A stretch of 64,000 nt of DNA from a virus, in the IMG/VR virus record IMGVR_UViG_3300044712_001933, positions 1-64,000 of that record; one strand, given 5' to 3'. A program made the position numbers and the translations under genes. The notes beneath the pieces were generated by a model. It was not told the DNA's origin. It did not search any database and saw only the letters and a list, made by a program, of their open reading frames with translations. This document shows positions 43,055-50,439 of the stretch, in pieces (within the stretch, counting starts at the first letter, position 1; the number at the start of each line of letters is the position of its first letter).

Positions 43055-44395
43055 CTAAAAATCTTTTCTGCCACACGGGGCGCTGACGGCGCCATAACAG
43101 CGTTTCAATGCGAGCCTCTTCCGGGAGAGTCTAAGCCCGACAAAGACAGCGAATACGGCCGGTGGTTCTACGGCCCGCGCGAGCACGGCGACGTCTACGT
43201 TGCGCCCAACATGGAACGGATGCTGGCCGTCGACACGGACCACTGGGACGGGAGCCCACCTACCTTTGAATACTCCCCGGTCGGCTGGCGTGAGAGCATG
43301 CTGAAGCGCCTGCAAAGTGATATCCATGCCCAGGCCGCCGAGATCGCGAAGCTGAAGAGCGACCTGGCGTATGTGAAGGAGCAAAAGAATCGCGCCGAGA
43401 CCGCCATCGAGAACTTGAACAGCGAGCTCGCGCAGGCGGCTGAGAACCTGAAGCGGCGCAACATCGAACTCGAAAACATGTGCGAGGACAAGGAGGTCCT
43501 GAAAGGCAAGCTCGCGGCCGCCATAAGCTCCCTTAACGAAGAGCGCGGGGTCGTGTCCCGCATGAATGCAGAAGTCGTTAAACTGTACAAGAACCCAGTG
43601 GCTGACCGCGTCAACGCGAACGTCCTGGTAGAGGTCCGAGATATCCTGAAGTGCCCGGCCGGTGAGGCGCTCACGGACCACGCGCGCGACGTCATGCAGA
43701 GTCTTTCGGTTGCGGCTGCTAACTATGAGGCTGCCTCGCGGGAGAATGAGGAGCTCGGCAAGAGCCTGGTTGAGCAGGAGAAGTTTCGCAGTGAGGTCGC
43801 CAGGCTCCACTCAATCAATCGCAACCTCTGCTCAGAGAATGCGGGTTATCGCCAGGACAACGACCGGCTGATGGAGGAGGTCAACGCCCGGCAGCGCAAC
43901 CTCGACGAGACCGAGACTGTCCTGATGAACACGCGCAATCAGGCGGCAGATGCCGCCACAAAGTGGAAGACTGAAATCAAAGACCTGCGGGAACGGGTGG
44001 ACTTCTTTGACAAGAACACGGTCCGGCTTGCGGACAAAGCCACCCGTCTCGAACTCGAGGTTCAGCAGCTGCAGGAAGTCATCGCCGGCGTCCGCTCGGC
44101 CCTCCACGCGCCCGCAGGGGCCAGCATCTGTGCGTATGCTGACAGCGTCATGGATGACCTGGCGACCCGACAAAAAGAAGCGAATGAGCTGCGCGACCGT
44201 CGCCTGCTCTTTATCTCCGCCTTAAAGAAGCTGCTCGCCCAGTGGGACAAGAATGCCCGCATGGTGCAGGAGGCGTATGAACACTCCCAGGAAGGTTCTC
44301 CTGCAGCGAGTTACTGGTATGGACAAATGAGGGGGCAGATGGATGATGCCAAGGAGCTGAAGTCCCTAGCGTCCGCCCACGGCCTGCTCTCGTAA
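43052..44395 (+). CDS. Long coiled-coil protein, 447 aa
   Basis: N-terminal ~85 residues form a small domain beginning MLKIFSATRGADG. The rest is nearly all charged heptad-rich helix (for example residues about 90-180 and 230-330) with a central break. The start codons MLKIF match those of the gene at 46907 (MLQIF), including their hairpin-GATTATG leader, so the leader and first codons may have been duplicated together. It could be a structural or host-takeover coiled coil. Function unknown. Confidence 0.6.
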   Translation: MLKIFSATRGADGAITAFQCEPLPGESKPDKDSEYGRWFYGPREHGDVYVAPNMERMLAVDTDHWDGSPPTFEYSPVGWRESMLKRLQSDIHAQAAEIAKLKSDLAYVKEQKNRAETAIENLNSELAQAAENLKRRNIELENMCEDKEVLKGKLAAAISSLNEERGVVSRMNAEVVKLYKNPVADRVNANVLVEVRDILKCPAGEALTDHARDVMQSLSVAAANYEAASRENEELGKSLVEQEKFRSEVARLHSINRNLCSENAGYRQDNDRLMEEVNARQRNLDETETVLMNTRNQAADAATKWKTEIKDLRERVDFFDKNTVRLADKATRLELEVQQLQEVIAGVRSALHAPAGASICAYADSVMDDLATRQKEANELRDRRLLFISALKKLLAQWDKNARMVQEAYEHSQEGSPAASYWYGQMRGQMDDAKELKSLASAHGLLS

Positions 44396-44405
44396 ACTTG
44401 CACAC

Positions 44406-44448
44406 TGTCCGGGGTCGTGTTAGAAAGTAATGAACATGACCCCGGACA
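44406..44448 (+). promoter_or_regulatory. 16-bp hairpin covering the start of the next gene
   Basis: TGTCCGGGGTCGTGTT (44406-44421) pairs with AACATGACCCCGGACA (44433-44448), one G-U, loop of 11 nt. The right arm covers the second ATG of the following gene, and the first ATG is at the loop edge. No U-run follows, so translation control is more likely than termination. Confidence 0.7.
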
Positions 44449-44612
44449 AAAAAGATAAATTAGAGATGGCCAAAATGATTTCGAAAGCTGCTTCCGCCCT
44501 CGGACGTCTAGCTCGTGGAGTACCAAAGACTTACACCGACGAAGAGCGCGAGCGCCGGCGCAAAAGGCTCGCCGAATTGCGAAAAAAGCGCTGGGTGCCA
44601 AAGAAAAAATAG
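44430..44612 (+). CDS. Small basic protein, 60 aa
   Basis: MNMTPDKKDKLEMAKMISKAASALGRLARGV, then YTDEERERRRKRLAELRKKRW and a Lys tail. Strongly basic helix, suggestive of nucleic-acid binding. Either ATG (44430 or 44436) could start it. The start region is locked in the 16-bp hairpin. Part of the early cluster. Confidence 0.55.
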   Translation: MNMTPDKKDKLEMAKMISKAASALGRLARGVPKTYTDEERERRRKRLAELRKKRWVPKKK

Positions 44613-44625
44613 AAAATATTTTCGT

Positions 44626-44716
44626 CATATAACCGCTTAACTGATAGGTAGTTACACAAATTCTTCATTCGGGCTTCGTTTTTTATTTTGACATACAAGC
44701 GGTTATATGTGACACT
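44626..44716 (+). promoter_or_regulatory. Promoter with operator-like inverted repeat
   Basis: TTGACA at 44688-44693 with GACACT 17 nt on. AAGCGGTTATATG (44697-44709) fills the spacer, and its exact inverse CATATAACCGCTT sits at 44626-44638. The same spacer motif, with one change, lies in the promoter at 53591. A dimeric repressor site is likely. Confidence 0.7.
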
Positions 44717-44725
44717 GTAGCCACG

Positions 44726-45001
44726 ATGAACACGACAACAGCAACTACGACGGCGACTAAGCCGACCTATTACGAGACCTACCTCCGGCTGATAAAGCAG
44801 GTCCGGGGCGACAAGCGGATCGACAGGATTTTTTGCAGCGCTGAGGAGAATGCAGCGGACTCGGCTCGTGAAGATGGGTTCAAGCCATACAGCGAGGAGT
44901 ATTATTCGACCCTGCTGGGCAGCCTATCCTCGGCCGCGGAAGCATACGAGGATGTCGCCTACGCCAGCAAATGGTTTGCTCGTCGCGGATATCGCATTTA
45001 G
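44726..45001 (+). CDS. Hypothetical protein, 91 aa
   Basis: A Thr/Ala-rich start (MNTTTATTTATKPTYY), then a helical body with ERIF-like pattern (KRIDRIFCSAEENAADSAREDGF) and C-terminal YASKWFARRGYRI. The ATG lies 9 nt after the -10 box, so the message would be nearly leaderless. Its direct link to an operator-bearing promoter makes it a candidate immediate-early gene. Function unknown. Confidence 0.55.
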   Translation: MNTTTATTTATKPTYYETYLRLIKQVRGDKRIDRIFCSAEENAADSAREDGFKPYSEEYYSTLLGSLSSAAEAYEDVAYASKWFARRGYRI

Positions 45002-45006
45002 TCGAA

Positions 45007-45085
45007 ACGGTCTTCGGACCGTCTGATCCGGCTGGCCTCGGATCACTGATGAGACAGGCCAAAATGTTTACAAACAAGATTTATG
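45007..45085 (+). promoter_or_regulatory. Two hairpins and GATTTATG start context
   Basis: ACGGTC-TTCG-GACCGT (45007-45022, UUCG loop) and GATCCG/CGGATC (45025-45044, 8-nt loop). The ATG at 45083 has the context AAGATTTATG. Confidence 0.6.
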
Positions 45086-45421
45086 AATACCATCGAGCGC
45101 ACGTTTACGATCAACCTGTTCCGCGCCCCGCGTGAGCTGACGGCGAGAGCTGTTCGAACGAATGAGGGTCCGTCCAAGACTCGGTTTTTCGTCCCTAATG
45201 TGATCGCCATCGCCTACCTGACCGGCCGGAAGATCCACATCGCCGATATCCAGATCGAGACGGATCCCGCCGAGGTGGAGCATCTGGTCCGGACCCAGGA
45301 CTGGCGCCAGGGCGACGGGTTCGCCTTCTACATCGACTGCATCCGCAAGCATGGCCGGTCCTACTCGAGACTGTGTCCGGTCGGTTGGCTCGATCAGTTT
45401 CCCCGGGAGGACTGGGCGTAG
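45083..45421 (+). CDS. Hypothetical protein, 112 aa
   Basis: Alpha/beta, with FTINLFRAPRELTARAVRT, then VIAIAYLTGRKIHIADIQIETD and the end PVGWLDQFPREDW. No catalytic or Cys motif. Length is usual for early phage accessory genes. Its start follows two strong hairpins. Function unknown. Confidence 0.55.
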   Translation: MNTIERTFTINLFRAPRELTARAVRTNEGPSKTRFFVPNVIAIAYLTGRKIHIADIQIETDPAEVEHLVRTQDWRQGDGFAFYIDCIRKHGRSYSRLCPVGWLDQFPREDWA

Positions 45422-45446
45422 GGCATGGGGAGGCAGGTCCTTCCCG

Positions 45447-45540
45447 TTTAGGGATCCCTAAAAGGGCCGGAAGTGCGACACCGGTTCAGAACCTCGAACG
45501 CCGGAGAGCCATGGCGTGACAGCCTCGGAGAGACGGCACT
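45447..45540 (+). ncRNA. Palindrome and structured RNA motif, copy 1
   Basis: A 16-bp palindrome (TTTAGGGATCCCTAAA, 45447-45462). Then a stem ACGCC/GGCGT with a 10-nt loop (45498-45517) directly followed by GACAGCCTCGGAGAGACGGCACT (45518-45540, in parts). A second copy of stem plus tail lies at 53726-53766 with a different loop. Confidence 0.6.
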
Positions 45541-45571
45541 CTGTTTACAATCGTCTACATTTTTGTTTACT

Positions 45572-45766
45572 ATGACGGCCATACTTTATTTTTCAAAGGA
45601 AGACCTGGGCGCGCGCAATACGTCGCCCGTCTTCTCGAAAACCGGCGCCTTTGTCGGTTTTGTCCGTGCGGAATTAGTCGAGGAGCCCGACCTGAGCGAA
45701 GCTCTCGACCTTGCCAAACCCCGCCGCGGTGAAGTCGTTTTAAACAGCGTGGAGGCTGCGGTATGA
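45572..45766 (+). CDS. Hypothetical protein, 64 aa
   Basis: The Met at 45572 is preferred. A longer reading to 45473 would run through the RNA motif. MTAILYFSKEDLGAR, compact alpha/beta, ends EAAV. The stop overlaps the next ATG (ATGA). Unknown function. Confidence 0.5.
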   Translation: MTAILYFSKEDLGARNTSPVFSKTGAFVGFVRAELVEEPDLSEALDLAKPRRGEVVLNSVEAAV

Positions 45767-46005
45767 GCGCTATAGCCATCCCCGCCCTTAACGTCGTGGC
45801 GCGGAAAGTTCCGTCCCCGACTCCGATCCGTGGCCCAGTGGATCTCACGCCCGCCATCATCGCGTATGAGGCCGGCGAATTGGACGAATACGACACGGTC
45901 GAGCTATTTAAGCAGCTCGTCGCGACAGGGCTCGCGTGGCGCCTCCAGGGCCACTACGGGCGAACGGCTGCAGCGCTCATCAACGCGGGCATCATCAGCT
46001 TATGA
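45763..46005 (+). CDS. Hypothetical helical protein, 80 aa
   Basis: A short Pro-rich N-terminus (IPALNVVARKVPSPTP), then about 50 residues of helix with the pattern IIAYEAGELDEYDTVELFKQLVATGLAWRLQGHYGRTA, a segment commonly found in small phage 'DEYDTVELFQ' proteins near replication genes. Coupled both up- and downstream by ATGA overlaps, so the three genes form one translation unit with the zinc peptidase that follows. Confidence 0.6.
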   Translation: MSAIAIPALNVVARKVPSPTPIRGPVDLTPAIIAYEAGELDEYDTVELFKQLVATGLAWRLQGHYGRTAAALINAGIISL

Positions 46006-46412
46006 CAATCACAAACTCAACCGACTTCCCTCTGCCGTTCCTGCGCCGGCTCATCGCCTACATCGCGAAAGAGCTGGGAATGAAGCAGTCACTGATCCGG
46101 CGGGCCGAGTTCAGGAAGTCTCGGTCGGCCTGGGGCGGCAGGGCATACTTACACCAGGCCCGGATCGGTGTCCGGGTAGGGGACAAGTCATGGTTTCCTG
46201 CACCATGCCGGGGCGGGTTCACTATCCAAGACCGGCTGGATGCCTTGGTCATGGTGACCGCGCACGAGATGGCGCACCACATGCAGTATCACGAAGGATC
46301 GCGCACCCGTCTTCGCGGCGGACACGGAGGGTCCGAGCGGCACACGGATCATCTGACCTATCAGGTGGTCAACCAGTTCAGAAAGGATAAGGAATCCTTG
46401 TTGGCACAATAA
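46002..46412 (+). CDS. SprT-like zinc metallopeptidase homologue
   Basis: 136 aa from the ATGA overlap at 46002. VMVTAHEMAHHMQYH gives HExxH at 88-92, in a helix as in SprT or other zincin folds. The GGHGGSERHTDHLTYQVV segment offers further His/Glu ligands. SprT-type enzymes cut DNA-protein crosslinks. Here it could act in replication or on host proteins. The N-terminus (PLPFLRRLIAYIAKELGM) is helical. Activity is inferred from the motif only. Confidence 0.65.
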   Translation: MTITNSTDFPLPFLRRLIAYIAKELGMKQSLIRRAEFRKSRSAWGGRAYLHQARIGVRVGDKSWFPAPCRGGFTIQDRLDALVMVTAHEMAHHMQYHEGSRTRLRGGHGGSERHTDHLTYQVVNQFRKDKESLLAQ

Positions 46413-46428
46413 CTATCACCTCTTTACC

Positions 46429-46875
46429 ATGAAAACTCGAAACACTCTTTTGCAGATCTCACGGCCGTTCCACGAGGACGGTCCGGGGTATGTAGCCAGC
46501 TTTAAGTGCCTGGACTGCAAGTCGACATTCTGCCGTCCGGTCGAGGAGGGCCGGCAGCTCTGGTTTTTCTGCCCGGTCTGTGGCCTGGACGTTTACGACA
46601 AGCTCCAGGACATCGAGGATCGCAAGTATCGCGACGTTGGAAAGTATCACACTGCTCAGGGATGGGTGAGGGACACTCGCCCCACCTTTACCTTTGTCGA
46701 GGAGTATTACGACATGTTCGATGAGCCGGAAGGTTGGAAGGTTGCAGATGCCTCGGATGGGTATCTTTCTCCACACCACCACGTCGTCAATCGGTATGTG
46801 TTTCTCCGCAAAGGGAAGACCTGGACCCCGCGCCGGATGCGTATTGCGCCGAGCAAACCCCTTCCTTTGCCCTAA
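46429..46875 (+). CDS. Zinc-ribbon protein, 148 aa
   Basis: FKCLDCKSTF and FFCPVCGLDVY give two CxxC knuckles 24 residues apart, a zinc ribbon. The region after it is acidic/aromatic (TFTFVEEYYDMFDEPEGW), with HHH and a basic C-terminus. It may bind nucleic acid or a host polymerase factor, which cannot be resolved. Followed by a hairpin leader for the next gene. Confidence 0.6.
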   Translation: MKTRNTLLQISRPFHEDGPGYVASFKCLDCKSTFCRPVEEGRQLWFFCPVCGLDVYDKLQDIEDRKYRDVGKYHTAQGWVRDTRPTFTFVEEYYDMFDEPEGWKVADASDGYLSPHHHVVNRYVFLRKGKTWTPRRMRIAPSKPLPLP

Positions 46876-46881
46876 CACCAT

Positions 46882-46909
46882 GGGCGCTTCGGCGCCCTCC
46901 TTGATTATG
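46882..46909 (+). promoter_or_regulatory. UUCG hairpin plus TTGATTATG start module
   Basis: GGGCGC-TTCG-GCGCCC (46882-46897) followed by TCCTTGATTATG, whose ATG opens the gene at 46907. No SD-like purine run is present. Confidence 0.75.
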
Positions 46910-47599
46910 CTACAAATCTTTGAATCCATGATGAAGTTCCAGTCCTTAAAGGACCAGTGCGGCCAGGCAGTTTTCTGTCCCTGGTGTCAACGAATCCTAG
47001 ACTGCAATGACGCAGTCTCGTGGGATGTAACGTCTAACGACAAGCTCCTCAAGACGTTTGTCTGTTGCGGGACTTGTTCCGACAAGAAGACCGCGGCGCA
47101 GCTGCTGGAGGCTCTCAACGGCAACCCGAAGCTCCGCGAGGTATATGGTGACTCTCTACGCGTCGAGCAGTTCGACGGCCGGGAGTATGACTCGGACGGG
47201 CACCCGCTCGAGGTCCCCGCGGTAGGCGCCCCGATCTCTATCCCGCGCGCCGGCGGCACCTACGGGGGCATCCTGCGCCAGGAAGTGATGGGGAACGCAG
47301 TGGCCTTTCCCGGCTTTGAGAAATTCAAGTTCGGGGTCTACAAGTGGCTGGACGCCGAGGAGTGGTCAGTAGTGGAGATGTCCACCGGGCTGTCGATCGG
47401 CGCCCCGCAGCCCACCCAGCGGGCGGCGCTCATCAAGGCGTCGCTCTATCTTAGCAAAGTGGGCAAACGGCGCTTCGCTGCGGGCGTCCGCCGTGCCCTC
47501 GAGGCCGAGAAAGCGCAACAGGCTTTACGGGCCCAGGCCGAAGCAGCCCTGAAGGCCCAAAATAGCGGGCTCTTGACCGAGGTCCAAAAAGCGGCCTAA
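46907..47599 (+). CDS. Cys-rich N-terminal, helical C-terminal protein, 230 aa
   Basis: Start at the GATTATG context. MLQIFESMMKF, then FCPWCQRILDC and FVCCGTCSDKK give a ribbon-like Zn site in the first 60 residues. The middle contains an alpha/beta region with PRAGGTYGGILRQE, and the C-terminus is an Ala/Gln-rich helix (EAEKAQQALRAQAEAALKAQN). Leader and first codons match the 43052 gene. Function unknown, possibly transcription-related. Confidence 0.6.
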   Translation: MLQIFESMMKFQSLKDQCGQAVFCPWCQRILDCNDAVSWDVTSNDKLLKTFVCCGTCSDKKTAAQLLEALNGNPKLREVYGDSLRVEQFDGREYDSDGHPLEVPAVGAPISIPRAGGTYGGILRQEVMGNAVAFPGFEKFKFGVYKWLDAEEWSVVEMSTGLSIGAPQPTQRAALIKASLYLSKVGKRRFAAGVRRALEAEKAQQALRAQAEAALKAQNSGLLTEVQKAA

Positions 47600-47608
47600 A
47601 ATACCCCC

Positions 47609-47827
47609 ATGAACGAGCACTTTGTAATCCATCGCCCGGCGCCCCACCGGTTCTTATCAGAGGACGGCTGGGTGATGGATTACACTGATGCCTCACCATT
47701 TAAGTCCCTGCAGGATGCTATCTTCGCAGCGATCGTGGCCGGCAAGCCTGGCGACGTAATCCTTAAAATAAGCCGAGATGGCCCAGGGCCTCCGCTGTGG
47801 ACGATGGCAGATCCACGCGATGCTTAA
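47609..47827 (+). CDS. Hypothetical protein, 72 aa
   Basis: MNEHFVIHRPAPHRFLSEDGWVMDYTDASPFKSLQDAIFAAI...: compact, with a helix of AIFAAIVAGKPGDV and a hydrophobic end. It lies 9 nt after the previous stop without an obvious SD. No family recognised. Confidence 0.5.
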   Translation: MNEHFVIHRPAPHRFLSEDGWVMDYTDASPFKSLQDAIFAAIVAGKPGDVILKISRDGPGPPLWTMADPRDA

Positions 47828-47863
47828 AGTTTCAGATTATTGTGTGCAGCTCTCAGATTATGG

Positions 47864-47943
47864 TTGACTTTGATACGGGGTTCCTTTAAGATTGATCTCC
47901 GTAATATAGGGAGTGGCTGAAATCGCCACAGGGGTTGATTATG
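47864..47943 (+). promoter_or_regulatory. Promoter followed by conserved hairpin leader
   Basis: TTGACT (47864-47869) and TAAGAT (47887-47892), 17-nt spacing. The leader then has GTGGC/GCCAC (47913-47929, 7-nt loop) and AGGGGTTGATTATG. The stem is a third paired variant of the module at 54771 and 39926. Confidence 0.7.
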
Positions 47944-48642
47944 TTTGGCAAATTAAATCCTAAAAACTGGACCGTGGGGACTAAGTCCCTGCTGTTTGGC
48001 GTTCATCAGTTCCTCCTTCACCCTCTCCTCGTCACCCTGGCCTGGCACCACTTGTATAAGTCTTGGCCGGGCTGGCGCGAGCTTTTCTGCATCTTCGTCC
48101 ACGACCTGGGCTACTGGGGAGTCAAAGACATGGACGGCTTCGACGGCCGCTGCCACCCCTTCCTGGGCGCCAAGATCGCCCGCCGACTCTTCGGCCAAGA
48201 ATACTACAATTTCTGCATCGGGCACAGCCGCAGCTTGTGCCGCCAGGTAGGCGTCAGATACTCTAAACTTTGCTGGGCCGACAAGTGCTCAGTGAGCCTG
48301 GAGTCGGACTGGTTTTACCTGCTACGCGCGCGTTTGACCGGCGAGCTGGGCCAATACCTCACCCTCGCTCAAAAGGCCGGCTACGAGTTCCCTGATGCCC
48401 GCGCGTGGCTGGCCTGGTATAAGTCCAAATCGGTCCAGGATGCAGTTTCTAACCTGAGCACCTACGCCGGCGAGGCGGCCGAAAAGGCTGAGTCCGCTGT
48501 TCGCTCAGGTTTGGTCAACCAATGTTGGGAGGAGGCGCTCGCAGCTGAGTCGGCGGAAGTGTGTCGGGCCCGCAAGGCTCGCCGCCGGCAATCTTCACCG
48601 TCACGTAAGCTTCGCGTGACGTCTCTTAATGCTCATCGTTGA
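47941..48642 (+). CDS. HD-domain phosphohydrolase-like protein
   Basis: 233 aa. A full HD-type metal set is visible: His22/His27, His54-Asp55 in FVHDLGYWG, His72, His95 and Asp114 in CWADKCS. The spacing fits the HD superfamily, which hydrolyses nucleotides or cyclic/dinucleotide signals. The C-terminal ~60 residues are basic helix. Could clear a nucleotide alarmone or defence signal, which is inference. Starts at the TTGATTATG context after its own promoter. Confidence 0.7.
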   Translation: MFGKLNPKNWTVGTKSLLFGVHQFLLHPLLVTLAWHHLYKSWPGWRELFCIFVHDLGYWGVKDMDGFDGRCHPFLGAKIARRLFGQEYYNFCIGHSRSLCRQVGVRYSKLCWADKCSVSLESDWFYLLRARLTGELGQYLTLAQKAGYEFPDARAWLAWYKSKSVQDAVSNLSTYAGEAAEKAESAVRSGLVNQCWEEALAAESAEVCRARKARRRQSSPSRKLRVTSLNAHR

Positions 48643-48660
48643 GCCCTCCGCTAATACCAC

Positions 48661-48913
48661 GGAGGAGCGGACTGACTCCCGCGCCGCTCCTCCCTTCTCC
48701 TTCCTTTTGATTATGCTCCCCGTAAGGGGTTCGATTATGACGTGCCCACAGGGCGCCTGATTATCCTCGAGGCGGCTTCGCCAAAAGTGGCCGTCGGGAC
48801 GGCAAGCGCATGAGTGCCGAATAACCTGCGCCGGGCGTGTATGAGTATAAAATTCGCTCAGGACATGCCCCTGTGATTGTCAGTTTAAACCATAAACTCT
48901 AAATCAAATATCT
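48661..48913 (+). other. Hairpin array with repeated GATTAT boxes and no real gene
   Basis: First a 10-bp hairpin GGAGGAGCGG/CCGCTCCTCC (48661-48693, terminator-like, T/C-rich tail). Then GATTATG at 48709, CCCC-GTAA-GGGG, GATTATG at 48733, GCCC-ACA-GGGC, GATTATC at 48759, GGCG-GCTT-CGCC, a GCCGT/ACGGC stem, and an 8-bp stem (48834-48841 with 48859-48866) ending CCCCTGTGATT. Only a 15-codon reading frame occurs. Confidence 0.6.
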
Positions 48914-49741
48914 ATGAAAAAAGACACGAAAAACACCGCCCCCACCACCACTCCGTCGACCCCTTCCACCGTCCACCTGCACGCGGACGGCACCGGGAAC
49001 CTGCACATCGACGTGGTGCCCCGCGGGGAGAAAGAGGGGATCTACGTCCGCTACTCTCGCCCGGAGGAACGCCTCCAGGGCCCCCGTTTCACGGATGGCA
49101 ACCCGGAGAGCTCGCTGCTCCGCCTCACCACGGCCAAACCTAACTCCGTGGACAACCTCATCTTTGCGCTGCTCTACTACCGGGCGCACAAGTTCCCGGA
49201 CGCTGTCCCTTCCCGTTACGCCCCGGACCAGCTGCGTGACGATGTCCTGGCCGCCGCCGGGCAAGTAGTCGACACGTTCAACGGACTGGACCCTCGGAAG
49301 TCGGTTGGCCCTCAGTCAGACAGCCTCTACGACCGTCTGAGCACGTTAGTCGACGCGGTCGAAGCGCGCCGCGAAGAGGCTGCTGAAATCCGCGAGAAAC
49401 TCGAGGAGCAGGAAGCCGCCGAGCTCTTTGAAAAGGCTGAAGAGACGCCGGCCGAAGACCCCACCAAGAAAGACAAATCCAGCGACTGCGAAACTTGCAG
49501 CGCGGTGGAGTTTTGCTCGAACCCCTCGGCCCAGGCTGTTGTAGCCGCTCGTAAGGGAAAGCCTGAAGTTCAAAAGACCAGCGGTAAGCCTGGCAAGAGC
49601 TACCAGCTTAGTCGTCTCGGGCTCTTGGCTGCCTTGGCCACGCTTCCGGAGTTGTCTAAAGATGCCCCCTACACCTCCGAAGCGCTTCGAAAAATCCTCG
49701 AGGCGCCTTACAAATCGTCGGAACAAGCTCAAACTGAGTAG
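48914..49741 (+). CDS. Hypothetical protein with Cys patch, 275 aa
   Basis: Thr/Pro N-terminal tail, a beta-rich region (VHLHADGTGNLHIDVVPRGEKEGIYV), a helical middle (residues about 75-165), an acidic coiled-coil stretch, then CETCSAVEFC and a basic C-terminal domain (YQLSRLGLLAALATLPELSKDAPYTSEALRKIL). Last gene before the int block and a strong bidirectional terminator. Function unknown. Confidence 0.55.
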   Translation: MKKDTKNTAPTTTPSTPSTVHLHADGTGNLHIDVVPRGEKEGIYVRYSRPEERLQGPRFTDGNPESSLLRLTTAKPNSVDNLIFALLYYRAHKFPDAVPSRYAPDQLRDDVLAAAGQVVDTFNGLDPRKSVGPQSDSLYDRLSTLVDAVEARREEAAEIREKLEEQEAAELFEKAEETPAEDPTKKDKSSDCETCSAVEFCSNPSAQAVVAARKGKPEVQKTSGKPGKSYQLSRLGLLAALATLPELSKDAPYTSEALRKILEAPYKSSEQAQTE

Positions 49742-49772
49742 TTTACGGACGTGAAAAAAAGTTGAAAAAATC

Positions 49773-49805
49773 TAGAGGGTAGGACCGTATTTGTCCTACC
49801 CTCTA
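49773..49805. terminator. Strong terminator between early genes and integrase block
   Basis: Perfect 13-bp stem starting TAGAGGGTAGGAC, loop CGTATTT. On the minus strand it is followed by GATTTTTTC then seven T, so it ends the integrase transcript. The plus side has a weaker T-rich tail and may stop the 275-aa gene transcript. Confidence 0.85.
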
Positions 49806-49993
49806 TGGTATAGTCGATTTTACAGAATGAAATCGTGCCCTGAAATAGTTGGAGACAGTGTAGGGAGATCCCCTACAAAAATTGGGCTTGCGCGAGGGCA
49901 GGGGGGGGCATGCTACCAGGGAAATCCCGAGTGGATTATTAGTACTTCTTCCTTGTCGCATGTACCAAACTAAAATAATTAAAAAGTTGAAAA

Positions 49994-50029
49994 ATGTCCC
50001 AAAAATGTGTTGCCATGTCCCAAAAGTGT
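49994..50029 (+). promoter_or_regulatory. Direct repeats upstream of xis-like gene
   Basis: ATGTCCCAAAAATGT (49994) and ATGTCCCAAAAGTGT (50015), 21 bp apart (two helical turns), in an A/T-rich stretch. Likely protein-binding sites. The rest of 49806-50076 shows nothing further. Confidence 0.55.
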
Positions 50030-50076
50030 ATGGTATTTTTGGCGCAAGATTTCGGACTGAATAGGCGAACAGTGTT

Positions 50077-50439
50077 ATGAACAACAACGTCACCAAATCA
50101 GAATCAGACACTAAACTCCTTAATTTAAAGGAGTTAGCGCGAGAGCTCGGAGTCCCTTATCGCTTCACCATGCAAGCGGCGAAAGATGGTCTTCCGCTGT
50201 ATCGGGGTCGGACATCGGTTGTCTGGGCTCGGGAGTGGATGAAGAAGCAGGCGGAGTCCCTCCAGACTTTTGGGGGGCTGACGGTGCAGGTGTCGGCAGA
50301 TGGATCTTCTCCAGGGCCGGACGGAGATCTTCCTCTACGCGTAAGCGCTGGTAAATCCGGTGGATTGAGGTCGAAGCGTGGCCGACCAGCCGGCGCATGT
50401 AAGACTCCGGGACTCCCGACTGAGCCCCCCGTGAAATAA
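50077..50439 (+). CDS. Excisionase-like HTH protein, antisense to int 3' end
   Basis: 120 aa. Residues about 15-58 (LLNLKELARELGVPYRFTMQAAKDGLPLYRGRTSVVWAREWM) form the winged-HTH of MerR/AlpA/Xis-type proteins. The remaining ~60 residues are low-complexity and basic, and read opposite to the last 275 nt of the integrase gene, so only the HTH part may be functional. Position beside int and attP supports a role in excision or int control. Confidence 0.65.
   Translation: MNNNVTKSESDTKLLNLKELARELGVPYRFTMQAAKDGLPLYRGRTSVVWAREWMKKQAESLQTFGGLTVQVSADGSSPGPDGDLPLRVSAGKSGGLRSKRGRPAGACKTPGLPTEPPVK

Noticed and set aside
47903-47916. T7-type promoter (TAATATAGGGAG)
   Set aside because: Only a partial match, not repeated elsewhere, and no single-subunit RNA polymerase gene in the window; a normal promoter lies just upstream.
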